The notes beneath the pieces were generated by a model that saw nothing but the letters and a program-made list of their open reading frames with translations, was not told where the DNA came from and did no database searches. DNA of 43,209 nt from an uncultured Lachnospiraceae bacterium (GTDB taxonomy: Bacteria > Bacillota > Clostridia > Lachnospirales > Lachnospiraceae), in assembly GCA_910578475.1 (NCBI GenBank), contig CAJTRK010000029.1, positions 1-43,209 on the forward strand, given 5' to 3'. Within the stretch, counting starts at the first letter, position 1; every line of letters begins with the position of its first letter. A program made the position numbers and the translations under genes. Shown here piece by piece: positions 43,167 through 43,209 of this stretch.

Positions 43167-43209
43167 CGCTTTAACATACCCTCAAAACCAAATACCAAAA
43201 ATCTTCATC

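Noticed and set aside
42995..43198. 67-aa open frame upstream of cheV
   Set aside because: It contains an intrinsic terminator and the cheV promoter, so it is not a gene.

Overview
The window looks like chromosomal DNA of a low-to-moderate GC anaerobic Firmicute, most likely a Clostridia/Lachnospiraceae member. The evidence is the gene orders ylxM-ffh-rpsP-khpA-rimM-trmD and plsX-acpP-rnc-smc-ftsY, the rpmF/yceD pair, strong AGGAGG-type ribosome binding sites and good sigma-A promoters. Species cannot be named from this alone. Every supported gene is on the minus strand, so the window reads right to left.

Left end (1-11640): a complete-looking type I-B CRISPR-Cas locus, transcribed leftward: cas6, cas8b, cas7, cas5, cas3, a TetR-family regulator, cas4, cas1, cas2, an AT-rich leader with its own promoter, then an array of 10 identical 30-nt repeats, a degenerate terminal repeat and 10 spacers of 34-37 nt. 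cas1 carries a one-base frameshift that separates its last ~66 codons, so acquisition may be disabled while interference genes look intact. Beyond the array (1-180) is a strongly foldable sequence that may be a non-coding RNA.

Main discovery candidate: immediately after the trmD stop codon (about 11547-11634), on the same strand as the cas operon, there is a repeat-spacer-repeat unit that is not part of the array. It has a diverged CRISPR repeat, a 27-nt spacer and a second degenerate repeat. The first 11 nt of its spacer (the seed end) are identical to a site just upstream of the -35 box of the cas6 promoter, flanked by a TCA PAM-like triplet. This is the expected design of a CreR-like mini-crRNA that would guide the Cas6-Cas8b-Cas7-Cas5 complex to repress its own operon.

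Middle (11638-28410): conserved housekeeping genes. They cover ribosome and tRNA maturation (trmD, rimM, khpA, rpsP), SRP targeting (ffh, ylxM, ftsY), chromosome organisation (smc), RNA processing (rnc), and fatty acid/phospholipid synthesis (plsX, acpP) with rpmF and yceD. Inserted between the SRP genes are an FHA protein, a DUF1905/C39-like protein, an AraC regulator, a GH25 lysozyme-like membrane protein, a YitT protein and threonine deaminase.

Right part (28500-43209): a solute-binding lipoprotein beside a hybrid histidine kinase; a TrpB2-type tryptophan synthase beta chain; an ABC-2 transporter with a LytTR regulator and DUF3021 protein, preceded by paired LytTR-like direct repeats; hisF and hisH; a long acidic-repeat membrane protein; a SIR2-like protein; and CheV.
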